Shown here: piece by piece, positions 1-14,800 of the stretch
How the letters are laid out: each line of letters opens with the position of its first letter
How positions within the stretch are numbered: the stretch's first letter is position 1
Assembly: GCA_012931725.1 (NCBI GenBank)
Contig: CM022949.1
Location: 8,248,636-8,312,635 of the forward strand
Source of the DNA: Litsea cubeba
Lineage: Eukaryota; Streptophyta; Magnoliopsida; Laurales; Lauraceae
Reading direction: 5' to 3'
DNA length: 64,000 nt
Notes under the pieces: model-generated
What the model was told of the DNA's origin: nothing
Seen by the model: only the letters and a program-made list of their open reading frames with translations
Databases searched by the model: none
Made by a program: the position numbers and the translations under genes

Positions 1-2479
1 CAGAAGCGGAGATTTCGCATCTTTGTGGGTCCCAATGATCTCACCAGACACGATGCCTGTTTATCATCCACTAGAGTTTAAGAAAATAAATACACATGCC
101 ACTGCTAATCATCCACTGAAACAGTAGAATATCAAAGTGAATTAATCAGCAAAGTTTATCAGCACTACTGTTCAGATGGCTGAACGAAAAGATCTGGTCT
201 CAGGTGGATGGATGGTAGGTGAGATCATTGCAACCCCCACCCCAAAATATACATCAGCTTCTGAAGTCGTTCATGCAACTCACCTCGTTTTCTCGATGAT
301 CTGGAGAATACTACCGTTTTCAAATTTTAAACAGAACTAACATTAACTATATTCTACTTCTCAGATCCCATGTGCTTGGGCAACAGTAGATTCTGGATAT
401 TATTATATGTCCGAGGAGATGTATTGCACAGTTAGCATCAAAAGCAGTAAATATTCAGCTTGCACACAAAAAAAAGTGATATATAGTACGGCTAAGGTTT
501 GTAATTATAGCCTTAAGAGTCTGCCAAATGCATGCATAATAACGTCTAAGTCAAAGCAACTAAATTACCAAAAGGTCAGGTCAGCCTTTCACAATGTCAT
601 TGACAAGCAAATCAGAATTAATCCACCATTTGAATCTGGCTGCTGGTTTCACCTGATGGTGCATCCCATTTCACCAATTCGCAGTAGAAGTTGGCAGTCG
701 ATCAAAGTGGGAGAAATTCCTGAATTATGTCAATGTTTAGTGTCAGCATTTATGATAACAGTCACTAGAATTCAAAATAAAGAAAAGAAAAATCCATACT
801 TAATTAGCTCTGCACGCCATTGGATAAGGCAAAGCATGTCATGATAAACAAGTGTACATGTTTTCCTTCCATCTTTCATAGAAATATTGGATCCTAAGAC
901 ATTCACGAATTTGGGACTTGGCTATCACATATGGACTGTGTAATATTCTTTTTTTTGAATGGCATGGACCGTGTAATATTCACCATGGGATATTCACATC
1001 AGTATGTGCAACTGACTTTTCCAGGGAAAATGAATCCTGCCCACAGGCACAATTCAATCCAATGGTGATATTAGGACCTCTCACCTGTCATCCAATTGTT
1101 TGCCTCTCTAACAGGTGGGCCTCATTGTCCAAAAATTCAAAAAAATTGGACGGAAACACATACACAACTATATATATATATATATGAGAATTTTCTCCTA
1201 CAGTAGCCCCGCATGGCTACTATTCAGGATTTTCTGTCAGCATCTTTAATATAGACGGGGTCATGCTTTTTTGGACAGTGGGGATTGAATATCACCCACG
1301 GTCCTTGTGGACTACCATAGTTGAAAACTGCATTGTGCGCACCAGAGGGAGTACACACACACATAAATACAAGGGGAGGGGGCAGTGGTTTACTTGATCA
1401 TAGATGGGCAGGCAGCCTAGAAAATAGAGTGCTGTACGTAAGTATTCCGTGGTCATTCTCAATTGAATACTTTTATAGGACGATTTTCTCATGCCCATTG
1501 CATAGTGGGGGCATTTTCACATGGGACTGGTCATGGTCCAGATGTGCACTCCCACAGAGAAAATATTCATATATAAATATAGGGCCGCACTCTCCTACAG
1601 ATGGTTCCCATGGACCTTCATGCAGAAGGCCTTTTAGGGCCCACCTAGGGCACCATCAATCGTGGGGCAATGGGGGATTGGAAGATCTAGATGAGACCTA
1701 GCTATGTGTAAAATAGTAAGTCCATCATATCATACTAACCCCTTGATCCGTGGCCCACAAGTTTAACGGCTTTATATCAAAAAAAGAAATTTGAAACTCA
1801 AACCAACAGTCCAGCCCATTCGGATCAATGCAAATCCAACGGATCCAATGTAAATAGAGGGTGTAGATTTTGATGGTCCATTTAGATCAGTGCCCAGGTG
1901 GGCCCCACATGGCTGTCTACATGGATGTTCACATACATACATACATATATGCATGCATGCATGATGGGTTGTGCTCTCAACCATGAGACAGCTTTGTGGG
2001 GCCCACATAGGACCCTCCATAATCAATCCAACCCCCTCAAACTCACAAACCCTTGTGAATTGCTACAAGCCCAAACTTGTGACTCAGCCAACTGTTACCA
2101 TTGGATTGAAATGTAAAAGAATAATACAGAGCTGGCAGCTAGTTAGAACTTAGAACAAATAACCAGTTTTAATATGCCACTCTTTCTATTAAAAGACGTG
2201 TATGCATTAGGCATGTGTACGCATGTTAATCTTTCAGTTCTGTTGAGAGAGAGAGAGAGAGAGAGACTAGATAGAACAAGTTAACGATTTTGAATTTTAT
2301 TTAAAATACTAGTATATGCCACTCTAAAAAGACGTGCATGCATGTTAGTCTATCAGTTCTTTATAATAATAAAAGGTAGTAAGTAGTAACCATGGAGGAA
2401 AATGAGAAATAACAAGAATACTCACTGACCTTAATGCAGCCTTGTTTCTAACCTGAAAAAAGCCACTCCATATCAGCAA
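1..2479. other. 3' flank of the SPL gene, no gene seen
   Basis: I see no supportable coding region here. The stretch is AT-rich. Around 1630-1700 and 1990-2110 it holds GTGGGGCCCAC-type palindromic segments related to sequence near 22870-23000, which suggests an unclassified dispersed repeat. A short GA microsatellite lies at about 2246-2268. The 3' untranslated region of the minus-strand SPL gene should lie just left of position 2480, but I could not fix its end. Confidence 0.5.
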
Positions 2480-2817
2480 TCAATCCATATGATTGTTGTA
2501 AAAGAATGCAGACTCCAATGGCTCTTTAAACAGCTGAAACTCTTGGAACTGGCCGATACTGTTATTGAAGGTGGATGGAGCTGGGGTTTCAGCTGATGGG
2601 TGTTCAGCCTGCAAAAGTTCTGAGCTAGCATGCGGCAAGCCTTGATGCACCATGTGCATCATCGATTGGACTGCACTTGTGTGGTTTGCATGCATGATAT
2701 GGGTAAGAGCAGGTTCCTGATCAGGAGAACCCCAACTACTAGTTGACAGAAGAGAGAGAGCACGCCGAATGTCCGGTGTTGCATCCAGGTTAGAAGTGAT
2801 CATGGATGCTTCTAGAC
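2480..2817 (-). CDS. SPL: SPL exon 4 (last coding exon)
   Basis: Acceptor TTGCAG lies immediately before 2817. The exon enters in phase 1 and ends at TGA (2482-2480). It encodes about 112 residues, including ALSLLS and an acidic/aromatic C-terminus. It contains the whole miR156 site. Confidence 0.9.
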
Positions 2818-5800
2818 CTGCAACCAGTAGGCAGGTTACAGTACAGCAGAGCAGAGGGATTTTATATAGGAAAAAATGCTGCAAATTACTTAAATAGCAG
2901 TTGGAAACTTTAAACTAGTAAGATCATTCAAAAAAATTTAAAAAAAATAAACTAACTACAAAAACTAGCTTTTAGCTCAAAGTGGCAGTGCTTTTGAGTT
3001 CTGTTTAACAAAGAAGTTTCCTTTTTATTTTCGGAGAGGCATGCAATCCATCTCAAGCATAAACTTGGTGCTCTCAACCTCCCACTATAAGCTTAATGTT
3101 TAAAAGGAAAGGAAATGAAAGAAATTCGCTCAATCTCTTACTGTGTTGTAAAATCAAGACGTTTTTGGTTCACAAACCTTTGAGTTCCTACAGACCAAAC
3201 AGATCCAGGGTGATCTTCAGACACATCCCATAATTGTGAAAGAGATTCTATAATTCCTTGGATGAGCAAAAGAGCCGTAGAGATTTTACTTGTTAAGGGA
3301 AAGCTGGGGAAAGAGGCAGAAGGGAGAAACTCTTACTTTATTTATCCTGTATTTGATGAATGTCGATGTGTACAATTACATAAAAGGAGCCTCCTTTTTA
3401 TAGACAAGTAATCCTACTAGGATAAGAAATCTAAATCTCCTAAAAATCTCTAAAAGATAAGAAACCCTAAGCAAATTTAAACTTAGAAAGGAATATCCTA
3501 ACCCACTTGGGTCCTACTTGGATAATCTTCACCAGACTACCCCTCCAGTGATGTGCCCAATCAGCAATGACTCTTACCATGTGCTAATGAAGCATCCTTG
3601 GCAGTGGAAACTGGCTCATCATATAATTTCATTCCTAAAGATGTGAACAAAGAAGTGGACTCCTTGGTTGATCCAGTGTCACCGATAGGGACACTTTTTT
3701 CCCTTCTTCTGTGGGACGGGAAGTACAAGGAGACTGTTTCCTATGCCACTTAAGCCAAGTCATCTCAGGAAAGAGTGATTGCACTGTGTCATTCAGATAA
3801 AAGAATGGGTGTATGTAAGGTCAGCTCAGCATGGATAGCCAAGTCAGACAGTCATGTTTTAGTATATTAATATCTTTCACTATTACAGTATTGTTCTACA
3901 TATACTTACATATTTCTAAATACATCATTGTAATTCTATCTTTATTAGCATGCGGGTATCGTTGAACCATATTCAATGCAGATATTACACACATACCCCT
4001 CTCATGCCATATCTGAGAGATATTCCAAGTGAATTGAAGGATCCAGGTCTCATAGGTTGCACTACTCCCTCACACCTGATCCGGGGTATGAGCTCTGGAT
4101 GTGTGGTTTCTTTTCTTTAATAAGTATGAAAACTGACTTTTAGTTTCCCATGAAAAAAGTCAGATCATCATCATCAAAGCCTTGTCCCGACTATGTTGGG
4201 GTTGGCAACATGAATTTTGTTTCTCCATTCCATCCGAAAAGAATAAAAGCTGACAATAAAAATCTCCATTACCAACTTTTCTTTTGGAAAAGCATTATAT
4301 TTATTTATCATGTCCCCATTAAAAAGGCATGGAGTATGATAGTTTTTGTTGTCAATTAAAAGAAAAGCATAGAGTAAATGGGAATTGAAGAACAGGATCA
4401 GATATTCTGACTTTTTGGGTGCGTTTGGGTGCGTTTGTGCATATTCTGTGTCTTCTGCAGAAGTCGTGTTCCGACCTCTGAGATGGGATCGTGTTTTATC
4501 GCTCCAGCAGAAAATTGGCCTCAAAATTGCTCTCGTCACTGAAAGTGACTCACACCAAACAATGCGAGATACGACGGGCAGAAAAACTGTATGATTTTCT
4601 CTTCCGCTTCCGCGGCACATGTGTTGCACAAAGTAGAAATAGTACTAGAAGTAATATTCTCCATCTGACAGCTAAGGAGGTATAGGGCCCGTCAAAAGAG
4701 CGGGAATCCTTGAAGGCTCAAAGCGCTGACCATGACACCATAACATGTCCATATGTGGGAAAGTCTGCAGGAGAACATTACCCGTAGAAGTAATGTTCTC
4801 ACAGGAAACTGGTTTCTAGACAAATTGAGGAAAAAAGTCGAAAGTACTAAACAAAAACATGTGATTCTTGACATTTTAAAAAGAAGTTTCTCTTACAAAT
4901 AAGTTAAGTGATGGCATTTTCCCAAGAATGTAACCCTTCAGCAAATCAAGGGGGTTTAGGTTGTAACTGTTCTTTTTATTTTTTTATTTTGATTCAGGAC
5001 AAATATCTTATTCCATTACTCTAGAATTAACAATTTACATATTTTGTAAGGAAGATAGGAAAAGTTCCATCTTTCAATTGGATGCACATAGGTTCAAACT
5101 GGTGGTAGAGACAGGGTCTTAATACAAGAGAGCTCCGAGCTCTCCACTAATGGGAGCCTGTAAACTTAAGTATGACCACTTTTTTCAGGTAAAATCAATT
5201 AAGCAGGATCACAAATCTCAATTGAGCACCCACAAAATACTCATTGGGCCCTGAATGCAGAACTGGGCCCTACTTGATTCTGTTCTGCGGTTTGAGTTAT
5301 CATGTTGGTCAAAATGCCAACCAAAAAGCAGTTTCCTCAACCTTTACTAGATTCTTGCAGGTCAGGTCACCATGTAGATACCAAAAACATTTGTTTATCA
5401 TTATAAATTTCTTTCTTGATCAACCCCTGAAACCAAGAAAGAAGAGAAGAGGGCGGCCCTTGATGGTCAAAATACAATTCCAATTACCATACCTTTTGAT
5501 TATCATAGTAAGGAAAAATGCATTCGATCACAGGAACTTAAAAAAAAGGATCCTGGCTACAATGTACTCCCAAGTGGGGCATCAAATCATACCTTGATTG
5601 AGGACCTCGGCAGTGGCGCCCTTGAATGACAAGAGCTTGTCAAAGTCATGACAACGAAGAGTAGAGATGGTGCTTGGAAGTTCTACACCAGGCAGATGCA
5701 GATGCCCATCAATGCCTTCTCCTCTCATAGACCTTAGACAAGACCCTTTTGCTTGAGCAAGCTTGAAATTGCATGAGTCTTCCCATGTAATATCTGCAGC

Positions 5801-8800
5801 AGGCCTCGTGTGAACAAGTGGAACCCTGTTCAACCCAAGGTTCATCTGTTGCCCACCGTCTGCATAGTGAAACAATTCATAGCAAAACTAAGACATGAAA
5901 ACTCTTTATCCCAGTAAACTTGATACAATACTATCCTTTCTACCCTCACCAACTGCCACCCAAAAAGGAAAAAGGGAAAGAAAGAGAGAACAAATACACC
6001 CAAAGAGAAATGGATATAAAAAGAGAGGAAATGATACCATGCACCAATAGCAAAGAAAGAATAACATTCAAGGCATCAATAGTAATCACTTACACCCAAA
6101 ATAAAAATGGATATAGAGAGACATGAAATGGTCCCATGCACCAATAGTAAAGAAAGAATACTATTCAAGGCATAAATAGTAATCACAGTAGTTGTGGTCC
6201 TATTAAGATCGCTGCAGATCACTATCTGATTTGATATTAAAAGTTTAAAACAACACAAAACACTACATCATTGATAATAAAAAAAAAAAAATTATAGGAC
6301 CTAATTTCCTTTGCATGGTCAGGAGTCATATACCACTCTTTACAACCACCAGGATTGTGCTAAAGATAACAACATGATAATACCTAAAAACAGTGAACAA
6401 CAATGAGCCATTAGGTACGGCGTAGATGGAGGGAAATCAAGACTGACTATTTTCTGGAAGTGTACTCATATCCTTGAATTTCAGTTTTTGGGCATGTTTG
6501 ACGTCCATGGAAAACTAATTGATTCTTATCATTTTTCCTTGCAAAAATAGCGCCACAGCAAACCATGGAAAAGCGATGGCAGCTGGAAAGCAATTCCTTC
6601 TCCACAGTTTTTCCAAGGAAATGGTGTTACAAAATGTACCTTTAAATGTTTTGGAAAGGAAATGTGTTTACATGTATAGCTACAGCCTTTTGGTAAAACA
6701 GTATCCATAGAGGAAGAGGGGAATTATCAGGATAATTTCTTTTTCTGGCCAGCAAGCTCGAAATGGTCTTCTCCTTTATAGATATTTCATTTATTGGTTA
6801 TTTGCATGGTCCAATGTCCAATTTTTAGAACAATCATCTCCAGCCCCCACACGCTCTTTATATATATAAACTTCTTCTAATAAGTTAACTTAAGAATGGC
6901 GCCATAATTCAATTGGAAGATCAAAATTACCAAATTGGTTGCGACATGGCATGGAGGAGAAAGGCATGAGTCCGATACATCAATTGTCTACTTAAGTGTC
7001 CCTGTATAAAATGATTATGGCTGAAAATGCCAGGAGCGGGCAATCTAGCTACTCAAGCAAGCTAGTGGGGTTCCCTCCTTACCCTCAACCACTTACCTCA
7101 TAACAGTTTTACAATGGGCAATTGAGGGTGAAGGGGATGTTAAGAATATTTAAAATCAACCCAATTATTCTTTTTGTTTGCTTTAGAAACTGCCCTAGGC
7201 TCTCCATTTTTTTATTTTTTTTATGTTTTTTTTGCTTACTATATATAGGATTACCTAAAAAATGACACCATTAAGGGAATTTTGAGCTATCTCAACTCTA
7301 ACAGCGGATCAAAGCAGGTTTAATGATAAAGGGAAAAAAACCAAGGAAAATAGTTAATACATGTGTGTGTTTTGTGCAGCAAACACCATATTTTCTCCAC
7401 CAATAATCCTAATCCATAGTCTGTAACTGATTATACTTGCTTAAGGCCAATAATTTTCACAGCTCCCTAAAGGTATCAATAATGGACACAAATTATTACA
7501 GGCTACATTGATGTATCTGTTAGAAAAGTAGAGCAGAACCACCCATTGTGTATGAATGATGCATTTTCTTTAATTCTTGCCACAATGGACTTGACCACTA
7601 AAATCATCCAAAATCAGAGCTTGTCAAGCCAGATGTTACGATAATCTGAAGTTGAGAGTTTCTGATCAATAGGCCCAGGACATGGATTGGAGCTTGCCTA
7701 GCATATGGGATTGAACTGCAAATCAAATAAGTTGAGTTTGCATGCTTAGCAAATTGCTGCCATGAACTGAAAAGGTTGGTGGCTGATGAAATTGTGCAAA
7801 TTCAACTTACTAGCAATCTGTGAATTATGAGCTATTAAATGAAATGAACCAAATTAAATTACAAACTGGAAACCGTGAGCAGAACCATGCCCCATTTTGT
7901 CAGAACAAGAGAAAGAATAGAGATAGAGAATTCTTTGGGATTCAATGATCTCTTTGATCGTTCATTGCTTCTATTTATAATACATTGTAGCCTTAATCAA
8001 GGCAATCACTATGCAATTACAATCTAATTATCAATCTAAATACTAGGAAAGAATCTAATTACAGTTCCTACTTATAGAATGAAAAGATATACACAGTGAT
8101 GATAGGCAATCAAGTCCCACGTGATTTGTGGCATGGGCTTATTGTACATGGGCCATTGTATATGGGCCTTGGACCAAGTGGTACTAACATCCCCCCTCAA
8201 ATTGATGCTGGTCAGCGAGTAGCAATTTGCGAACCAGAAACTCATGACGTGGCCTAGGCAACCCTTTGGTGAAGATGTCTGCAAGCTGTAGTTCACTGGA
8301 TACATGTGGAAGACTAATGATCTTACGATCATATTCATCCCGAATAAAATGACAATCCACCTCAATATGCTTCGTACGTTCATGAAAAACTGGATTTTCG
8401 GTTATACGGATGGAGCTAGTATTGCCCGCATGAAGTGGGGTAGCCGAGGTTTGAGGAAAACCAAGATCTGTAAGGAAGCCACGTAGCCAAAGAATTTCAG
8501 AACAGGCAGCTGACATAGCACGATATTCCGATTCAGTGGAAGATCGGGACACTCGTTCTTGCTTTTTACATTTCCATGAAATGAGGGATTCACCCAAGTA
8601 CATACACCAACCCGTGGTAGATCTGCGAGTATCCAGGCATCCGGCCCAGTCCGCATCAGAGTAAGCTGTAAGTGTTAATGGTGTGCCAACCGGAAAAAAT
8701 AATCCGCGGGTCAGGGAACCAAGAATGTACCGAATGATTCGTTTGACAGCAACCAAATTGTGATGCCGAGGTGTTGTCATGAATTGACTAACAACATTTA

Positions 8801-11800
8801 CAGCATAGGAGATGTCTGGGCGAGTGATGGTCAAGTAAATCAAACTTCCGACTAAGCGTCTGTATAGTGTGGGATCAGATAGAAGATCACCATCATCTTT
8901 TCTAAGTTTCACATTTACTTCCAATGGAGTGTCCACGGGTGTGGCCTCTTTGAGCCCAGCCAGATCAACTAGGTCAGTAGCATACTTATGCTGATGAAGA
9001 AACAGTCCTTTCTTAGATTGGTGAACCTCAAGACCTAAGAAATATGTTAAGGGACCCAGATCTTTCATATGAAATGCAGTTTGAAGGGATGATTGAAGAT
9101 TCTTGATCATATCACTGTGAGTGCCGGTAATGATAATGTCATCCACATAAACCAGAAGAATGGTAATAGCTTGAGTGTTTTTACTGATGAAGAGTGACGG
9201 ATCATAAGGACTTTGAACAAATCCAAGTTGAAGTATAGTAGCCCGAAATTTCTCAAACCAAGCCCTGGGTGCTTGTTTAAGACCATACAAGGATCGACGA
9301 AGCTTTGCCACCTCATTTTTAGAAGTAGAGTCATAGCCTTGTGGAAGACGCATGTAGACATCCTCTTTGAGATCTCCATGGAGAAAAGCATTCTTGACAT
9401 CCATCTGATAAAGAGGCCAAGAGCGGGATGCAGAGATAGCCAGAATTGTGCGCACAGTAGTCATCTTGGCGACCGGAGCAAATGTCTCATCATAGTCAAT
9501 ACCATACTCCTGGCGATTGCCAAGAGCGACTAAGCGAGCTTTATAACGAGCCAAAGAACCATCAGGATGTAACTTGATAGAATAAACCCACTTACAGCCA
9601 ATAGGTTTTATGGTAGGAGGACATGGAACAACATCCCAGGTATGATTAATATTCAGAGCGTCCAGTTCTTCCTGCATAGCCTGACGCCAACACTGATGTT
9701 GCACTGCTTGTGAAAAACTATTAGGTATCTGAACCGAGGACAGGGTGGCAATTAAGGATGTATGGGTGAAGCCAAATCGATCAGGGGGACGTGAAATCCT
9801 GGATGATCGACGGGGAACTAACTGAGAGATATCTGATGTTTGTGCAGGGTCAGGCGCCGTGGAAGAAGATATATCTGGAGGCTCAGGTGCAGTAATAGGT
9901 TCCCGTCTACGCCTTTCATACACAAGAAGAGGTTTGATAGGGGTTACAGGTACAACCGGAGAATCAGTAAAACCAGGAACAAGTGAAAAATTAGGAGGGG
10001 AGTCATGATCGAGAGAATGAGGGAAAAAATATTGATGTTCAAAAAACACTACATTACGAGAAATCCTGATACGTTTGACCTTCGGATCATAACAGACAAA
10101 TCCTTTCTGATCATTCGCATAACCTAAAAAAACACACTTAGAAGATTGTGCAGAGAGTTTTGTCCGTTCTATTGGGGGAAGAAGAACAAAACACACACAT
10201 CCAAAAACATGGAGATGAGAATAAACAGGATGCTTATGAAATAAACGAAAATAAGGTGTTTCATGATTTATACGAGGTGAGGGTAGCCTATTGATAACAT
10301 GAACAGCTGTGGATAAAGCTTCTGGCCAAAATCTTGGAGGAACAGAGGATTCTAAGAGTAGAGACCGAACAATGTCCAGGAGATGTCTATTTTTCCTCTC
10401 AGATACACCATTTTGTTGAGGTGTATAAGGGCATGATTTTTGAGAGATAATTCCTTTAGTTTGTAAAAAAGTCTGAAACTCATTAGAAACATATTCACTG
10501 CCTGAATCTGTACGAAGTGTCTTAATGGAGGTAGAGAAGTGATTTTCCACATAGGCTAAGAAAATTTTAAATGTAGCAAACACCTCAGATTTTGCATGCA
10601 AAAAATAAATCCATGTAAAGCGACTGTAGTCATCAATGAATGTAACAAAATATTTAACATGAGAATGTGATGGAATAGGTGCGATACCCCATACATCACT
10701 ATGAACAAGATCAAAACAGTGCAATGATGAAGTATTGCTGATGGGAAAAGGAAGAGTCTTGCTCTTACCCATTTTACAACTTGAACAATTTAAGAACACA
10801 TCTTTAAAAGAAATTTTATTATCAGATAGCAAACCAGATTTAAACAAAGACAATAAAGTGCGAGAATTAGGATGGCCTAAACGATTGTGCCATAATTGGC
10901 TGTTATGAGAACTAGAAGCTGAAAACAATGCAGAGGAATTCAAACTACGATCTTGTGTAGAAAGTTGTAATGGAAACAGACGACCACACTTAGGCCCCTT
11001 CGCTATCACCTTCCCCGATGCTTGATCCTGTATAACACAACCAGAACGAGAAAAAGAAACCGAACAATCATTATCAATGAGTTGTCCAACAGATAGTAAA
11101 TTTGTAGATAACTGAGGAGACAGAAAAACATGACTCAATGGTAATGAATGTGAGACCTCACCAATGGCAGTAATGGGTATACTACCACCATCTGCGGTAT
11201 TGATTCGGAGAGTTCCATCATAAGATTTTATTTGAGATAAGGTATCAGATGAATAAGTCATATGATTAGAAGCCCCCGAATCCATATACCAGGTGGAGTG
11301 TGACTGTTTGGATTTACCTGAGAGACCGAGAGCGGAAAAAGCATTGACAATCATCTGTTGGACCATGTCAGGGGTAACAGAAGGAGAAGCTGTTGAAGAA
11401 GAAACAGGTGGAGCAGGTGGAGCAGGTGAAGCAGGCAACATAGTATTAGCAGCGGGACGTACAAAGGCAGAGGAAGACGCATCCAAGGTGGCAAGATTGG
11501 CTTTCTGCGAGGAATTGTGAGCTCGACGCCGACATTCAGGAAGAACGTGACCCTTGCGTTTGCAGTACGAGCAATATTTGGTATTGCACTGAGTGGCAAC
11601 ATGTCCATATTTCTGACAACAATAGCACTGCACTTTTGTCATATCTCTAGGCAGCTGGGCGGAACGTGCAACATAGGCTGCAGTTACTGGAGCTGGTGAC
11701 AGTGCTTGTTGAAGAACAACCTGAGTGTTAAGACGTTGTTCCTCCCGAAGGAGTTCCCCTAAACAGGCATCTATAGATGGGGAAGGCACTCTGCTCATCA

Positions 11801-14800
11801 GATTCGAACGAACTTGTTCAAAATCAGGTCGAAGCTTCATCAGAAATTGATCCCTTTGACTGGTAGAGTGTATGCCCTGAACTATTGCAATGGAGGCATC
11901 AGGAAGACTGGAGTAGATAATCTCAGTATAATCCGTCCATAAACGAATAAAATGAGAGTAGTAATCCTGAATGGACATGTTTCCCTGAGTAAGCTGAGAA
12001 AGTTCATGCTCTAAGTGAAATCTCCGAGCAGAGTTATCCTGTTGATATACTTGTTTCAAGTAATCCCACATACCTTTGGCTGATTTGTATGGCCTAAGGT
12101 TCAGGATGTATTGGGGATCGACTGATCCCAGAAGCCAAGTCATGATCTTTGCATCTTTAGTTTCCCATGTGGAGATGGCCTTGACATCATCTTTTGGTTT
12201 TGGGTCAGTCCCATCTATATGGCCCCACAATTCTTTCCCTTTGAGATAAATCTGAAATTGGAATCCCCAGGATGTATAGTTGGTTCCATTGAACTTGACC
12301 AGTGCAATTTCTGTTTTGTCCATGAGTAAAAAAACTCTAAGAATAGATACCAGGCAGCCAAAGAGAAAGAGATGACCAGTGCACACACTCTAAGCTGAAA
12401 TCCAGAAATTGCGACAAAAATGACCCAAAAAATGGTCCAGACGACCCAAATTTTGGCTGTTTCTTCTATGAGTGGGCCCCACTGATTGATCTAATGGATC
12501 ATCAGATCACTATGATGTAAGTAGTATCAAAATATCTTTCCAACAAACCAAGTTTCACAAAGATCCGTCCACAATTCAAGAAGTTGAACGGCTGAGATTA
12601 AAAATATCTGTGAAAACTATAAAATCACAAAATGGATCCAAAATCCTACCTCTGATTCCTGAAAAATGCTGAAAAAATCTTCACAAATACCAAGATATAT
12701 GGTCGACCAAGGCTGAAGGTACTGGGATGAGATGGTGATGATCGCAGGTGGGGCCCAGTTGAGATGCTCCAAGGTTCTGACGAGATCTGTTCCTAGAACC
12801 CAAACACTGTTCAGATTTTGCTGTTGATTCAAAATCTTGGTCCGCAGATCTCTGATTGACTGTCGAGCAAGATGGAATGATTTCCTTGATGAACTTGAGC
12901 TTATCTGAGGTGGGCCACCGGTGATCAGACTTCAAGATGTTGATGGAATACTATAATAACATGCACGAACAGTCACAAGTAGGGTGCCTGTGACTGTTAA
13001 CAAGATTCGACAACAAGATCGAAGAGGAAAACTAGAAGAATAAGAGGTAGAAGATGAGGCTCTGATACCATGTCAGAACAAGAGAAAGAATAGAGATAGA
13101 GAATTCTTTGGGATTCAATGATCTCTTTGATCGTTCATTGCTTCTATTTATAATACATTGTAGCCTTAATCAAGGCAATCACTATGCAATTACAATCTAA
13201 TTATCAATCTAAATACTAGGAAATAATCTAATTACAGTTCCTACTTATAGAATGAAAAGATATACACAGTGATGATAGGCAATCAAGTCCCACGTGATTT
13301 ATGGCATGGGCTTATTGTACATGGGCCATTGTATATGGGCCTTGGACCAAGTGGTACTAACACATTTCAGTACCATATTCCCTGCCAGCCAAATTTTGGT
13401 TCCCTTCTCTTTCATCTTGAAAACCTTCGATAAGAAAATATCCACTAACTGCCAATTTTTAAAAGAAAATAAAAGGAAGATAGTGAATGGAGGAAATGTG
13501 CAGTTGTCCATATATCCATGATAAATAATCTAAATTGTAGAAAAAGATACAGTAAGAAGTAGAGAACAATACATCCCATGATGGACCACTGTAACTTACA
13601 GTAAATAAGACTAGGTCATGTAGTCTATATTACAGCCCATACACTTAGTAGTAATTATTTATAGACTACAGCACACATAGAATAATAGTTAATAGATTTT
13701 TCTTTGAAAAAAAATTAATGTCCACAATATTTTCCCTATACAACAATATTTTGAGAAGTAACAAACATAAGCTACATGCATATAAACTAAAAATGCTGAA
13801 TAGCATTAAATAATTAATGGTTGCATGGCAAGTTGGCAACGGCCGGTGGAACTCATCATTCCAAGGAAAGAAAATTGACTTTGTTCCATTCTCTAAAATG
13901 AATTTTTTTTTATCGGTAACAAAGGATTAAATTGAAAGAAATTATACCATAGAATGACGAGGACAGTCTTGCAGAACTGAAGGAGATTGTGTCTGGCTGT
14001 GGCTTGCGACGACGTGCATTATGATCGGATAGACGCCTACGACAGCTTCTCTTTTTCTCATCAAACTCTGCCAGTTCATGAAACCTTCAACATGGTAAAC
14101 AAAGACACCATTACATCATCAACCACGTTAATTTAACTGATGAGTACATGCTTGTCACTAGTTGAAACTTGAAAGAAAGAAACATGTTTGATTGAGCTTT
14201 CCAAAACATGGATGGCATCACTCATACACGTCTGACCTAAAAAAGTCGATGCTTTATTAAAATAGATATCATGCAGCTCAATGAGAACAGAAGGGAGTGG
14301 GGAAAAACCACTTTTGTCTGCAGTAAAAGCAAACATTTACTCCGCAAAGCAGGCCTGACTGCAAAACAAATCAGACAAATGATATGAAGTTCTCCAAAAG
14401 AATCAAGACAACAGAAACTCGCCTGCTACACTGTTGGCAAAACCTGCGCTCCAGACCGGAGACAATGACTTTAGGACATTTGGAATGGCTTTCGCAGACC
14501 CTGTGCCTGCGATGGTAATCCTTAGCCCCAGTTAGGTCTACATTACAACCTTCAACTTGGCAGCGCAGGTTCTGCATGTTCTGATATGTTGCTCTAGGCT
14601 TCTTAATTGAATTTGAGGATGATGTGGGAATCACAGTAAAGGATGAAGACTTAGCAGTACTTCCAGCACATGTGTCCTCGAAGTAGGTCCGTTTACCAAG
14701 CCTTAATCCAATCAGAGGCTCCCCATGACCAACCGATGCCACCAACTCAGGAGAAGTGCCGGCATCTTCCACATGCACCAATTCTTCATTTTTACTGAGA

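Larger units (their letters stand above)
7898..13362 (-). mobile_element. Full-length intact Ty1/copia retrotransposon in SPL intron 2
   Basis: A complete 5465-bp element with two 292-bp LTRs (7898-8189 and 13071-13362) that differ at only two positions, TG/CA ends, and an exact CATTT TSD. The primer binding site TGGTATCAGAGCC (13070-13058, initiator Met-tRNA type) abuts the 5' LTR. A polypurine tract (TTTGAGGGGGGA, 8201-8190) abuts the 3' LTR. One uninterrupted gag-pol frame lies inside. It has the same orientation as the SPL gene. The 0.7% LTR divergence indicates recent insertion; the age depends on the lineage's substitution rate, which I do not know. Confidence 0.97.

Noticed and set aside
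8184..12323. Treating the copia polyprotein as a host gene
   Set aside because: LTRs, primer binding site, polypurine tract and TSD define it as a retrotransposon.
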